From: Tenebrio molitor
Lineage: Eukaryota > Arthropoda > Insecta > Coleoptera > Tenebrionidae
Direction of reading: 5' to 3'
Assembly (NCBI RefSeq): GCF_963966145.1
Contig: NC_091049.1
Location: forward strand, 9,362,001-9,426,000
Length of the DNA stretch: 64,000 bases
Part shown: positions 23,930-36,307 of the stretch, in pieces
Layout: each line of letters starts with the position of its first letter
How positions within the stretch are numbered: position 1 is the stretch's first letter
Notes under the pieces: model-generated
Databases searched by the model: none
The model's input: the letters and a program-made list of their open reading frames with translations, nothing else
What the model was told of the DNA's origin: nothing
Translations under genes and position numbers: made by a program

Positions 23930-25205
23930 TTTATGCACAACCTGTAATATATCGTCGGACAACCAAGACAAGTCTGTGAACCCAATAGGAATTACCAAGC
24001 TTGCACGTTTATCGTTTGTGAATCAACCGGTTATCAAATGATATAAATAGTATTGTGGAAAGTACGCTGAACTGAAGGCACGGTTACTTACAAAACATAT
24101 ATGATGTTAATTAAAACGAAATAAAGAACGCAATGACTCTTTTTTCCTAACTCTTAGTTCACTGTTGTCACAATCTAGAGATGTTGAATGACGACAGTAC
24201 CATTTGTCCACTTCCACTTTGTTCACCCGGATCACCTTCTCTATATTCAAGGTCGCAATGTAAATTAGTCGACTTGTGGAGAATCCCAACCGCTTCATTT
24301 TCCCATTCTTCGTTTCCGAGAAGTGAAATTACATACTTTTTGATTCATTTTGCAATTTTTTTCTTTGGCAATTAACTGTTGTTACTGGCGTGGAGTACAA
24401 TAGACACCATTTAAAAAAACTTCTCCATCTATCTCTAGTGGAATAGGATGTACCGTTATAACGCAAATCTCTTTCAGTCATTCTTCATTCTCCATGAAGG
24501 ACCAGTGGCGTCTCGTCAGAGGAGGCAAGGAAGGCAGTGCCTCCGCAAAAAAAACTGCACAAAATATATAATTTATTTTTTCTACGATCATGCAAAAAGT
24601 GAGTGTTCATTGCATTGTTTTTACTGAAACAAGTGCCTCTTAATTGCACTAGTGCAATAAAGTCTTTATTGCACGCATCTGTCAACAGTCTGTCTACGAT
24701 CGTGCAAAAAGTGAGTGTTTATTACATTTTTCACACACGACGCACCGGACTGAACTGTTGTTTATCGTTGTGTTTTTTCTCGTTTTTTTGTTCTATCAAA
24801 TCATTTAGTTTCTACATCTTTGTTTCACTTTGTCCATTACACGATAATTAAATTTACAACAACACAAAATCAATGCAAATTGTTTAATATGTTTCAGGCA
24901 ACAACTCTACTCGTATATCTAGAAGATTTTGTATTGGGCCATTTTATAATGAAGTTAGTTAATGTAAGTTCCAACTCGAGTATAAAGGTCATGTTTTGAC
25001 GATGCTGAATACGATGCAACACATGACGTCGACAATAAGTTTACAAAAGACCAAATAGTCGCTTCACAACATTTTATTTTAGTTCTTATATTCAGTAGTT
25101 TACAAAACATATGAATAATTCTTAAATAGTATAACTGGAAACTTATTTATCACCTAACTAAGTTTTTGCTGCAACTGTGATAATATCTTTCGTAACACTT
25201 CAAGC
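23930..25205. other. spacer between the two protease genes
   Basis: No gene. A 30-bp segment (ctacgatcatgcaaaaagtg and on) near 24577 is repeated near 24693. The sequence cagtggcgtctcgtcagagg at about 24503 resembles a transposon end, but no partner was found. A TATA-like motif (gatataaatag, 24040-24050) lies upstream of neither predicted start at a convincing distance. Confidence 0.4.
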
Positions 25206-28200
25206 TCAAGTCTTGAAATATCTCAATTGGAATGAAATATGTTTCCCTTGAAGCATATCCCACGATTTTCCATCTTTATCGACATAATTCGAAATGAAAA
25301 CCTAGAACATTCTAAATTTTAATTAAATCAAACCTAGACGAGACGCTTCCATTCGTGCAACTGTGTTTCATAAATTGTTCTACATAATTTCACAATAAGT
25401 ACAAAATGTCAGTTTTCAAAAATTTAGAGTTGACAAAGCGAAACAAATAACTTACATAGTGTTTAGCCTGATTTAGAGTTCCTCTCGGATATATGTTTAT
25501 CCAGTCGCATGTCTTTCCAAGACTAGGCTCAGTCTTGAAAGTCTTCTTTACTACTATAAACGCAGTATCTTCAATTACCAAAATATCACCCAACTTAAAA
25601 ATAATAACAACATAAGTAACGAAGATCTCTTTGGAGGAATGTTTAACACGTTTCTGTCAAATTTATAATTGCTCTTTTCTTCTTCGCTCCATGACAATAT
25701 ACATATTCTCGATTTATACTTACATCAGTATAATCGGCATTGTAGGGGTAGAAAAGATCTCTTGCAATCTTGTAATCTTCTTTTCGTGATCCACGAGACA
25801 CACAAATCCTCACTAAAATAACAACAATTTTCAGTTGGTCACAATTGTGGAAAAACTACTTGTCAGAAGAACTTTCTCGTTCAGCAAGACTCCGCTGCAG
25901 AAAATATTCGTAGGTCTTTCTCCCACATATGCGGCATGTTGCAAAGCATTTCGTTCTTGTACCACACTCCCGTTGGCAATCTTTGTGGCCAAATCTTTCG
26001 GCAAAGTGCAACCTGTCCTTGATTTGCTTTAAGTATTACTTTGTTCCACAATTCTGGTCTTTACTTACTCTGGTAAGCAGCCATCGCAGTTGACATCAGA
26101 CCTAAACCGACAATGATTCTGATTCTTTAACAACTTTGCTAAAACTTACGACTCAAATCGGAGCATATTCCTTAGAATGAAAATGTCAGTGTAATTGTAT
26201 ACGAAAGTGTAAAGGCTGTATTGCTGACTATTGCATCCTCTTTCTGGTGTGTCGGTGATAGGAGACGAGCTGACAACACCGCCAATGTAATACCTGTCCT
26301 GATATTTAAAAACCAGACCTCCACCACTGTCCCCGAGACAGACTGAAGTACCTGAAATGTCAACATTTTTTATTGTTGAACCGCTTCACTGAAGCGTAAT
26401 TATTACTGTGGTTCAAGTACCCCGCACATAACTTATCATATGTGAGATATCTTGCGAAATCTTCGGGTACTTCCTTTTCGCATTTTTTCTTGGGAACAAC
26501 TGAAAGCTCTAAGTTTCGAAGGGCCTCTGAAGAGTTTCCTGTTTCTCGAGTATAACCCCAACCACTAACCTACACCGTCAAGATCTAGACAACACCAAAA
26601 ATGAAACTCTACAGACTTACCACACCTTTTTTCTTTTCGTCCAAAATTAACCTGTCATAATTTTTCTGCCAGTCTATACATACAGGTTGGACCCAAGCCG
26701 TCAGTGTGAAAGATTTCACAGTAGCTATTAGAGCTATGTCGGCTAGGTAATTCTGATCGAAACCTTGATATTGTTCAGGAACAAATATTTCGTGGATCTA
26801 AATCGGAAAAGAAAAATTGTTTGCTGATTCTTGACACCAGACTCACAGAAGAGGTTTGTTTGTGGCTAGAGTCTCGAGAGTCGTCGAAATTTCGGTAATT
26901 TTTTCCAACGTAATCTTCTTTAGGAAGGAGATGTCCTTGGCTGTCCGTTATGCAGTGTGCAGCTGTTGAAAAAAGAGAACAATCAAAATAGGGAAAGGAT
27001 AGGAAAGTATTGAAGTCGGCAGAAGAATTGAAGGAAAAGAATAAACGTTACAATTATTGAAAGGTCTAGGGAGTGAAGGATGATTGTTTCAGGTTTATGG
27101 ACTTAGAAACGACGACGTGAAAATTTCAAAGGCTTTGGGGTCAGAAATAAAATCAGTGAAAAACACAAAAAGATTTGTTGTTGGAAAATTTTGGAAAGAA
27201 GAAGGATGCAAATGGTGTTGAAAGAAGAACTGATGGAACTGACAAACCCGTCAAGATCATTCTTGCGTTCAACAAACTTCCCCCGCAGAGCAATTCCTTA
27301 TCTTTGAGTCGATACAAGGCCACCTGCCATGGAAAATCTTCTAACGTGGCATCTTGTCCGTTAATAATCAACGTAGGATCTCTCAAAGCCGACGTCTTAC
27401 CACATGCTAAAAGCAACAATAAAATCCCTCCAGATTAGAGTTTTTGCACTAACTTGGAATGCAACTAGGAGCCTCCTCACTCCATCTCCCATCAAGACAA
27501 ATGGCTGGGAGCATGGAAAGTCGCGAATTTTCATAGAAAGAACCACAGCTGAACCGTGCCATGGTACCATGAATGGCGTCAGTACAGTTGACCGCTTCTT
27601 TTCCGTTGGTGGTACATTTGACAGTCATGATCGGTGTAGAATATATTGCAGGACACGTTTCTAGAAAAAAAACTTAATCTAGAGGGTAACGATTAAATAA
27701 GAAATTGATTACTGAGGCAGCGTCCAATAGTCGGTGTCCATTTTCCGTCCAGACACGCTACAATACTGGGACCTTCCAAGATGTGAGTCTCGTTGCAAAA
27801 TATTCGCAGAATTGTATATTCCAACACCGTTCCGGTGTTCGTTGACTCGTGGTTTTTATTTGCTATTTTCCAAAAACCGAAATCTGGATGTGGTGGTAAA
27901 ACGCAGTCACTCCTTTCAGATGGTACTATTGCGGGCAAAAAAAGTGGGACATCAAATTTCTGTCAGTTTTGAAAAATTCGATGTAGTTCAAGCTTTATTG
28001 TCATTTTTTTTGACACTATTCCAGCTGACAGTTTAAAAATTTATTTTATCCTCCTATTTTCCTTTTCCAAATGCCCTCTTCGTTTGATAAAGGTAGATTT
28101 TGATTGGAACTTTGCATTAAATAAATATTCACTACGTGCTTACTTACAATCGCTCCCTACAACGTACAATACATAATGACAACGTCAATCGATTCAAATC

Positions 28201-28439
28201 AGATAAGGGTTATTTCACATTAAAAGTCAAGACAATGACGTTGATGTCCCACTTTTTTTGCCCGCAATAGTACATTCATATGGAAGTGGTTGTGTGAAGG
28301 ATTTGATTTTTTATTTACTTGAATATACGAGTATACTTACCGAACATGAATTATTTCTTGTTTTGAAACATCACATATTAGCAACAAAAATAAATGCATT
28401 CGTTGTATACTCACCAAGAAGACATAAAAGAAAGATCAT
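25206..28439 (-). CDS. secreted CCP-CCP-trypsin serine protease with a decayed second protease domain
   Basis: Fourteen exons keep one frame: 28415-28439, 28341-28356, 27713-27912, 27454-27660, 27248-27406, 26847-26962, 26621-26797, 26407-26569, 26150-26351, 26069-26101, 25860-26026, 25724-25812, 25456-25593 and 25206-25301 (about 595 residues). Signal peptide MIFLLCLL; two sushi-like domains (SDCVLPPHPDFGFW... and CPAIYS...); a full trypsin domain after DPTLIINGQDATLEDFPWQ with AAHC, LADIALI and LGDSGGG, so predicted active. Ser stands six residues before the catalytic Ser (SVCLGDS), where trypsin has Asp, so cleavage after Arg/Lys is not expected. A second protease-like domain (TKIANGSVVQERN...CSGVLLNEKVLL) has no catalytic His, and its last exon shows homology in a shifted frame (VGYASRETYF), so it is decayed and ends early. 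Paralog of the gene at 20.2-23.8 kb. Family role: activation cascades in haemolymph. Confidence 0.8.
27926..28270. mobile_element. 345-bp TA-flanked MITE in intron 2 of the protease gene
   Basis: The ends ctattgcgggcaaaaaaagt and (inverse) the same sequence match for about 30 bp, followed by gggacatcaa. The element sits 13 bp from the predicted acceptor side of exon 3 and replaces the normal polypyrimidine region of that intron. It is related in its terminal motif to the element at 11496-11808. Confidence 0.85.
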
Positions 28440-28518
28440 TTTCAAACTTGTGCAATACATTTTCGTTGGAAATTACGTCACGCTCTTGCAGTATCTTTAT
28501 AAAGTGAACACAAAACGA

Positions 28519-28740
28519 CAATAGTTGTTGTTATAGCTAGAGAAGAAACATTTCGCAACTGAGCAAAAAAATGAAAATGGCTTTATCACTGGTTGTGAGG
28601 TCAATTTCGCGGTAATTCCAAAACTGATAGCAATTTTTAAATTTAACAGTAATTTTACTCTCAAACTGCAAGATTATCGTCTTCTTCTAAATTCGACTCT
28701 CCTTTATTATTCATTTTGATGTTGTGGTAGTTTTTACGTC
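28519..28740. repeat. duplicated block D2 upstream of the second protease gene
   Basis: Matches block D1 (19335-19561) closely in the same orientation, for example aaaatgaaaatggctttatc versus aaaatgaagatggcgttatc. D1 lies 3' of a protease gene. D2 likewise lies 3' of the protease remnant at 31.1 kb, consistent with repeated tandem duplication of a gene-plus-block unit. Confidence 0.65.
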
Positions 28741-29203
28741 AAATTAACAATGATTCGCGTAAAGTATGTCGGCCACATATTTCAAAACGTCAAAAAAATA
28801 TACTAATTCACAAATCGTGATAACAATCTTTTCTGAGATGCACAGCTAGGTTAAATGAACAACGTTTCTTAGTGACATTTTTTTCAATTTGCTTTTTTTA
28901 TTATGCTGAAGTAAACTGACTAAACTCAGTTTCCACTGTTTGAGAGCCACTGTTCGTATCTGTAATTATTAATACCAAGCTAATAAAGATTTGTAAAGGA
29001 ATATGCGTTAGCTGCCGCCTTTATAATTTAGAAATCCGGTGGATCTCACACAGTAGCTCTTCAAATTGAAAAAATTATTACTAGAAAATAACATAACACA
29101 TACTAAAAAATGTTACTAGAATAAAAGTTTTATTTTGTCTATTTCTTTACACAGGAGAAGTTTTTTACCCTATACCCCAGACACCCTGTATATTTTATTT
29201 ATA

Positions 29204-30898
29204 CAGGTGTCACAGAACTGGCTCCCCAGAGAAAAAAGGGAGCCTTAGGGCGAATATATATATTAACGTGTATTTTGAAGAAAAAAAGTCCTATCTCAAA
29301 TGATAACCGAGCAAAGACATTCTGAAGTTGACCAATTAGAGTTGAGCATCATTAAGGTGGAATTAATCGCAATTTTGCGTTGCTTAGGTTTCCTTTTTAT
29401 CCGTAAACCTCTATAATTCTGTCCATTTGATTTGGTCCACTACATTTATTAGAATGATTGTTTACGCCAGTTTGACATTTGTTATAGAATTTCGCTGCGA
29501 TATTTAATTCAAGTGTATCATTTAACATGTATTCTTCCTCTGAGTACGTAGATATGATTCTTACTTTTGCGCGATGTGGGAACAATGCACGTGAAGCAGT
29601 AAGGTTGTACCGTGACAATTTCCACAAAGACAAAACAATCCTGAAATTAATCGCTCGGGGTCGAGAAACGGGTCAGATGCAGCCAGTTCGAAGAAGAAGT
29701 TAGGGGTGCTCCAAGAAATGTAAGGACTGTCGAACACGAGGAAGTCGTATTGAATGTCTTTGAGGAAGACGGCACCCGGAGTATTCGAACAGTTTCTCGT
29801 GAAATGGGTTTATCCAAGAGTTCGGTGCAGAGAGTTCTAGCTGATAATAGGAGGCATCCGTACCACTATACACGAGTACACCATCTTCTGCCAGAGGATT
29901 ATCCAATTAGGCGAGACTTTTATCTATGGTTAATAAATCAAAACGATGTCACGGATACTGTTTTCTGATGAGTCGCTATTTTGCAGAGGAAAATCCAAGA
30001 GAATAATTTCTCATTTTTCAACATAAGTTTTCTGTTAATTTGTGGACTGGGCTATTGGGCGATCGTTTGGCAAGTATAAGCGTGGTGGATCCTTCCATTT
30101 GTTAAAATTCCGAATTCCCGGCTCTAGATTGGACCGTTTGAATTCCCCGCAAGATTAACGGGGGCAAGATATGCTCAGTTCATTGGAACGGAGCTACCTG
30201 ATTTACTTGAAATTGTACCTCTTGCTTATCGCATAAATGACTGGTTCCAACATTTTAGCAGAAACGTTCGGGAAATTTTGGATAACCAATATCCACAGCC
30301 CTGGATCGGTCGAGGAGGACCGCATCATTGGCCTGCCAGGTCTCCAGATCTGAATCATTTATCGGCGGCCCATAAATTCAGAGGCTGATCTGAGAGTTTG
30401 AATTCAGGAGGCTTTGTTTCAGTTACTGAAGAAATGATAACTAACGCTACTACAAGAAGTTTGTTACGTAGAGCACAATTGTGCATATAAATGAATGGTG
30501 GTCATTTCGAACATCTGCTTTAACATTGTTACCTATTTAAATAAATGGTTCTTTTTAGAATCGCCATTTTTATTGTTTTATTTCGAATTTTGCGATTGTC
30601 AAGTCTTGATGTTGATGACAGATAAACGTCAACGAATTTTTATATCGGAAAACGTCAAAATTCCACTTGCCCAAACATTTTATTGATTTGTGCGATATCA
30701 GAGATTTTTTGTTGTTGTTTAGCAACCGATCGGATTTTTTAGTAATACCTGAGGACGAGCTTCCGGGATTGGTGAAATTTAAAACTTTGTAACTCGGTAA
30801 TTTGAGCTAGCAGAAAATTTATTTTAGTCAATTTAGAGTTTCTTTTGTTGTCGGCACATGCCTGTTTTCTCTGGGGAGCCAGTTCTGGGACATCCCTG
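29204..30898 (+). mobile_element. mariner/Tc1-like transposon, 1.7 kb, inactive
   Basis: The ends caggtgtcacagaactggct and (inverse) cagggatgtcccagaactgg...ctccccagagaaaa pair over about 35 bp and are flanked by TA (29202-29203 and 30899-30900). The single gene inside is a broken DDE transposase. The element separates the remnant third protease copy from block D2. Confidence 0.9.
29527..30390 (+). pseudogene. mariner-like transposase, frameshifted
   Basis: Starts ATG with MYSSSEYVDMILTFARCGNN and NAREAVRLYRDNF, the N-terminal helix-turn-helix of insect mariner-like transposases. A frameshift follows near 29700. It continues VLNVFEEDGTRSIRTVSREM, SSVQRVLADNRRHPYHYTRV and HHLLPEDYPIRRDFYLWL. 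The first-Asp motif appears as FSDESLF after another shift. Further 3', ARYAQFIGTELPDLLE, QPWIGRGGPHHWPARSPDLN and other blocks of the C-terminal catalytic region are visible in different frames. At least three lesions make it non-functional. Confidence 0.85.
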
Positions 30899-31062
30899 TA
30901 TTTATATCAATGTGCACTCTATTCTTCTTCTATATTGGCCACTCTTTCCTTAACAATCAATGTAGAATTTTTTGCCGAGCGTGTCTTGAAACACTATAAG
31001 AAAATCGCTTTTTTTCCAAATTTGGAAGTTTTCGTTTTCGCTCCATGTCTCATTTAGGTAAA

Positions 31063-31172
31063 GAGTCTTGAGTCTTCGTAAAAAGAAGCTGGACTGTGTG
31101 ATCGTACCATCGAAAGCACTAGTACAGTTGAATCTTTCTCTGCAGTTGTCAATACATTTGACATTTGGCTAA
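31063..31172 (-). pseudogene. relic CCP exon of a third protease copy
   Basis: The minus strand reads KCIDNCRERFNCTSAFDGTI and TQSSFFLRRLK, matching the second sushi-like domain of the neighbouring genes (KCTVKDKEMVNCTDPLEGTI...FKCASYYEDSRV). A Cys is lost and there are no flanking exons. With block D2 downstream, it marks a largely deleted third tandem copy. Confidence 0.6.
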
Positions 31173-31609
31173 TGACCTTATGCAAAGTCTATATGGAAAA
31201 AACGTGCAAATGCACAACATAAAATATGTATTGATGGGCTGCACTGAATTCAAATTGAAAATTAGTAGTCGTGGGAAATTTTTAAAGCATTGATTATGAG
31301 AAAGCTGTTGTACGTCGGCAAGATCTCTCAATATCGTTGGAAATGTTTCCGTTTTGCGAACAAAAATCGTCCAATCGTTTTCAGGAACGTGCATTTGGTA
31401 TAGCTTAAGAAAGAGAATAAGGAGTGTTTGGTCAGTCCTTGGAATTGAGAAAAAAATTTGGGAGTAGGTTGAAGCGCAAAAGTCCTCACGCTCTCAGTAG
31501 ATTGTTTGTCCCTTGACCTTGACTCCACCTCACCACTGACCTTGACAGTAAACACTAGTGGGAGGAAAGTGACGGGGGGTTGAAGCGTGCCCCACTGCTA
31601 CTGCTACTA

Positions 31610-31830
31610 CCGGGTGATCAAGAAGGACTGTTTAAGTTGGCAATACAATTAAGAAATTTTTTATTTATAACACTGTAACTGGATATGTTTTGTTGGTTTA
31701 TTTGACAAATATCTGAAATAGGTATAGCATTAACACCGACAAGCCACCAACAACCGGAAGTTACTCCTGTTATACGATTTAAAATACGATTCAGTGTTAC
31801 CAACTTAAACAGTCCTTATTGATCACCCCG
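31610..31830. mobile_element. 221-bp TA-flanked MITE (gggtgatcaagaagga family)
   Basis: The ends cgggtgatcaagaaggactg and (inverse) cggggtgatcaataaggact, followed by tttaagttgg, match for about 30 bp. TA on both sides. Related ends occur at 56639-57644 and at 55555 and 58442. Confidence 0.85.
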
Positions 31831-32177
31831 TACTACGTCACTGTCAAAAGCCTATTTAGAAACATTTGCGTACTGCTGTTTCCCGTGACAACGTGATTAT
31901 ATACAAATAATCGTATACAGGGTGGAACAAAAGTATCAAATATTGGCTATAACTTTTTAATTTGACAATGTATGAAAAAATGTTTAATATAAAAGTTGAT
32001 TGGTGTATTATCCTGCATCATTTGGTTTTTCTACTTTGTTCCTATCTTCTTTTGTTTCGCTGCTATGGCAACCAACTTTGATTTTTTAAATAGCACCCAT
32101 ACATTTTTTATGTGATTTTCAAACAAGCGTATCATTCTGTATTCATAAATACAGTTTTGCCATTATGTAACGACATA

Positions 32178-32887
32178 CCGGGTGTAGAATTGGTTTACGA
32201 GACATAGGATTTTACATGTAAAAATAAGGAGATCCAATTATTGGCTCCCCTAATAATTTTATGCCAAAATAGTTAAAATGAAAGTTAGAGAGAATTAAAA
32301 ATACTGTCTAATTCCACTCTTTGTTTTTTTCTTCTTGTGGTACTGAAAGAAAAGCAAAAAGGAGTTAAGACAAAAATACTAAAAAGCAGTACTAGCAATG
32401 AAATTTGACTTCTAAAATTATTTGTCGGGTGGTTTCACTATTATTTAATTTTCTTTTGATCTGCCCTTCAAATGAACTCGTACAGGACTACAGGACGAAT
32501 GAAAAGGTATCTTCCATTAAATGTTCAAACTTTTCTCTAATTCTTCAAATTATTTCTATGGATGAAATTGGTCGGTCTGGGAAATCTGAAGCAAATATTG
32601 CTTGGAAGTTTCTTAAAGAAGACCCTCCGTAATACCATTTAAAGAAAGAAATAAAATTTCATGCCTAGTAGTACTTTTTAGTATTTTTGTGTTGACTCTT
32701 TCCTTGCCTTTCTTTCAGTACCACAAGATGTTAGAATAAAACTAGGATTGAAATTAGACAGTAATTTTAATTCTCTTTAACTTTCATTTCAAGTATTTTG
32801 CCATAAAATTGTTAGGGGAGCCAATAATTGAAACTCTTTATTTTTACATGTAAAATCCTATGTCTCGTAAACCAATTCTACACCCGG
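32178..32887. mobile_element. 710-bp element with about 110-bp inverted repeats
   Basis: Flanked by TA. The end ccgggtgtagaattggttta is inverted at the right, and pairing runs on through cgagacataggattttacat to the segment ggctcccctaa. A relative with the same outer motif is at 53209-53650. No transposase frame. Confidence 0.85.
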
Positions 32888-34200
32888 TATGTATTACTCT
32901 GCAAAAATATTTTAAGAATATTACGTATACGCTTTGTCAAAGTATTACTACCTGAGGAATCTTCTACAATGGCCATTTAGCGTTTGTTTTGTTTTGTTAC
33001 CACGATCGTCTAGTTATCGATCTAGCGAAAATGACAAGAAAACTGAAATCGCTTATATTGTCAGAACAATTGAGTGTTGTTCAAGCAGCATCAAAAGAAA
33101 ATCTTCGCTGAAGGATTTGATGATGGAGAAAAGAGTGAAATTCTTCTGAGGCGGATTTTACGTCTAAAGACGATACCAACGAACATGGAGGCACAGATCC
33201 TAGGGAAGAAAATCAGAATATTTATCTTCTTCCTAATAGATCGTTTACAGCTTCAAATGATTTTTTTTGCATTCAGATGAGAATTTTTTGAAACTGTTTT
33301 ATGTAAAATTAAAAAAATAAAGAAAGATCATGGCGCGAACACATTTTTTTTTCTGAAAAAATGGCTCCAGTTAGCTTTATTTATTTACGACAAATTCCCT
33401 CATGTTATGAAAATAGTTGATATTGACCAATAGTGTGCCAAATATCGCGAAAAAATCTAGTCATGGTCAGGAAATGCGTCTTCTGCCGACAGAAATCTCC
33501 CTTCCGGTGAAAAACAACGTTGACAAGGCTTTTGTTTTTGTTGGTAACACAAATTAATGAATAAAATGTCAGAAAATTATTTTGACGTTTTTCGAAATGG
33601 ATTTAAAAAATCGTTTTAGAAACGACTCCAGCAATGATATTGACTACAGTGTAAAAACAATTTTCGGCCTCCCAATCTGGGAAATATAGCGTTACCTTAC
33701 ACTTTAGGTCAAGGGAGGTACGATTTCCCGTACAATGTCAAAAATTTCTAGTGGAATGTGGGAAAAATCTAGTGGAGTACGGGAAAAATGTACGGACACC
33801 GTTGATTTATTCTTTTCACAGTTACTTTAAAATTAAAGTGTCCATACGTTACTTTAATTTAGTGTAAAAAAACACATTTCCCTGTATAATTTTTCCGATA
33901 AATGTGTTTGTTTAATTTATATCGATCGAAAAAGAAAATAATCGTAACAGGGAAAATACAACCTATTGGGTTGGCAGCTGTATATGTCAAAAAGTTTGAC
34001 AATTGTCAGGTATTTCATAAATATCTGCAAAATTGCACAATAAAACTAAACCACAGAAGTTGATATATGGTTTTGTGTACCTACTTTATCCAGTACTAGC
34101 TGTTAGTGCTAAAGTGCAACTGGAAATAAACTTTTTATTACAAGCTCCGAAGAAGATAGCAGCATGGCTATTGAAACGTCAGCTACCCAGCAATCCAGAC
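32888..34200. other. no gene recognised
   Basis: A short frame at about 33032 (MTRKLKSLILSEQLSVVQAA) faintly recalls the start of pogo/Tigger-type transposases but stops at once. Several short inverted repeats, for example around 33810-33850. Nothing firm. Confidence 0.3.
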
Positions 34201-34259
34201 GACCGCGGCACAACCCGGAAAACAATAACCCTATTGACAACGGCCGTGAAAACCTGCAT

Positions 34260-35137
34260 TCGATTATTAGACGTTAACGTTGTTGAGTTTCTTGTTTTTT
34301 GTGAATTTTTGCAACCCTACAAAACTGCGTAAGTCATTTCTTCGCAGGAAATTCTTCACTTAAGACTGTGATTGTTTCAGCTTCTTCGTTTACAAAATGT
34401 AACAAGAAAGAATCTGATTTCGACGCCTGCTTGTCTGGAGCAATCAAGAACGCCATCACTCAACTAGACAAACCACTTTAGAACCACTTTTTTTGCCGCA
34501 CTTCTCACCCAAAGAACTTGGAATATGACGTGACCTCGACTGCAAATTCAAGAACTTCAAAATCTTTGGTCACACCACAATCACCGACCTGAAAGCAAAG
34601 TAAGCAACGACAATAAAGTGCGTCCTAATAAAACTACAATTTCTCTAGACAGAATGGATTTGGAAAATAACACCTTGACGATCTCAATCACCAATCCTGA
34701 AGTTCGATACGAATATGATTACGTAGCTAAGGGTGTAATATTTTTTTTACCGATTGATACCGCAGGTCGTGCACTTGTTACTGCGCGTAAGTATTTTTTG
34801 ACGAGTCAAAGAAGAAATGTACTTTGAGGGAATTTCAGAGAATGTGACGTATACGCTTACTTTTGCGTTCGAAGAATATACGAAGGATGATCTAAATTAT
34901 TTGTTGATAGTCGATACTAAACTGAAGATGGCGCCACAATCGATGACAATCCGCTACGAAAATTTATTTGATGACGAGATTTTGAACGACAGATTTGCTC
35001 TCAAGATGAATGCAAATTGGAAGGCAGCTCTTGACAGTTTCCAAGCTGTCTACTTTGACAGTTATGCCCAAGGTTATGGCAATGTGTTTAATAAATTCTT
35101 GGAAGAGGTGCCTCTTAGTGATCTATTTGACGGTTGA
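34260..35137 (+). pseudogene. takeout / juvenile-hormone-binding-protein-like gene, disabled
   Basis: Members of this family are secreted carriers of small hydrophobic ligands. Exon-like segments: about 34260-34330 (hydrophobic LTLLSFLFFVNFCNP, then gtaagt); about 34380-34598 with CNKKESDFDACLSGAIKNAI, TQLDKPL, LEPLFLPHFSPKEL and CKFKNFKIFGHTTITDLKA; about 34648-34790 with MDLENNTLTISITNPEVRYE; and about 34840-35137 with NVTYTLTFAFEEY...FNKFLEEVPLSDLFDG and a stop. The order and the two early Cys match the family. A frameshift occurs near 34478, a TGA near 34530, and no ATG opens the first exon in frame. The last exon is intact. I read it as a fairly recent pseudogene. Confidence 0.7.
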
Positions 35138-35980
35138 TATAAAATATTTGGGTAACGTTTAGATCGCAAAACTACGTTTGACAAGGTTATGTGAAATAAA
35201 TTCTGTGAATAAAAGAAATTTCAAAAAATTATTTTCTTTTTGTCAGTACTACATGCACGTAATCTCCTCTTGACCAAGAAGTTATCAGGTTATCATGTTA
35301 TCAACAACTTCCAGAAGTTTTTTCTTATTGTGCACATCTTGTAAAATCTTCATTGAATTAGCACAAAGAATGAAATAAGCTTTCTACCGGAAATGGCATT
35401 ATTAGGACTTCATCATGATTTAATGTCACTAAAATCAAATCTTACCAAATCGTTTGAAGAAAGCCAGGATCACCCTTCCCAAGATGGCAATGGCAGAAGG
35501 AGAAAATGGTAATGACGAGAAGAAGAACTACCTGATTAGAGGAATGGAATAACACCAAAGCAACAATTTTCCAATCTTGACGTTGAAGAAATTGTGGGGA
35601 GTTGTAAAATCAAGATGAGTCATACAGCTAAATGTCATTTTGTTTTGTAGGAATCCTTCACAATTCAGTTACTGTTTAAGTTGGCAGTAAAACTATGGTG
35701 ACTTTTTTCCGTTCCTGTTGGTTATTTGTCACATGACCGGAAGTGACATGAATTTGATAGACTGCCGAAAATTAGGTTATGCTTGATGCGAAGCACCAGT
35801 TTATTGAAAAATGAGGAGTTAAAAAAAACAAGTTAAAGCGACGAAAAGGTATTTTTGCACGACCTCTATCTAATGAGCAACTTTGTATGGAGTAAATTGG
35901 CTCTTTTTCCACTTGGGCAAAAGACATAGCCAACTCAACCTTTTATGATAGATATTTATATCATATTAATTCTTTTTTTA
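35138..35980. other. 3' flank and spacer
   Basis: An aataaa-type signal occurs shortly after the takeout-like stop (about 35205). A fragment of the gggtgatcaag MITE family (tactgtttaagttggcag) occurs near 35660. No gene. Confidence 0.4.
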
Positions 35981-36302
35981 CTCGAGGTGCAGTTTGTAGC
36001 CCGAAGGCGAACCCCGAGGGTCCTACAAAGCACCGACGGAAGCAATCATGCACTTTTTGACGACCCAAAATTTTAATTGAAAAAAGCCGGAAGGTTAAAA
36101 ATTATTTTTAACTGTCAACATGACACTTAAACTTAACCTAACAGTTAAAAACACTTCAATTTTTTTTTTCAATTAAAATCCTTGGGTCGTGCAAAAAATA
36201 GTATATGCAGCTCGGGAGTCAATGATTTTTACCTTCAGTGCTTTGTAGAACTGCGCCTCGGGTAAAAATCATACACTTCACTCCCTCGGTGCATAATCTA
36301 CT
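35981..36302. repeat. pair of overlapping foldbacks
   Basis: Hairpin one is gtgcagtttgtagcccgaag...tcctacaaagcacc. Hairpin two is tgcagctcgggagtcaatga...tcactccctcggtgca. Between them an outer pair, acgacccaaaattttaattg and caattaaaatccttgggtcgt, is also inverted. Non-coding, GC-rich cores. Confidence 0.65.
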
Positions 36303-36307
36303 ATTAA

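Noticed and set aside
33032..33112. Possible pogo/Tigger transposase start
   Set aside because: Only about 25 residues with weak resemblance before a stop.
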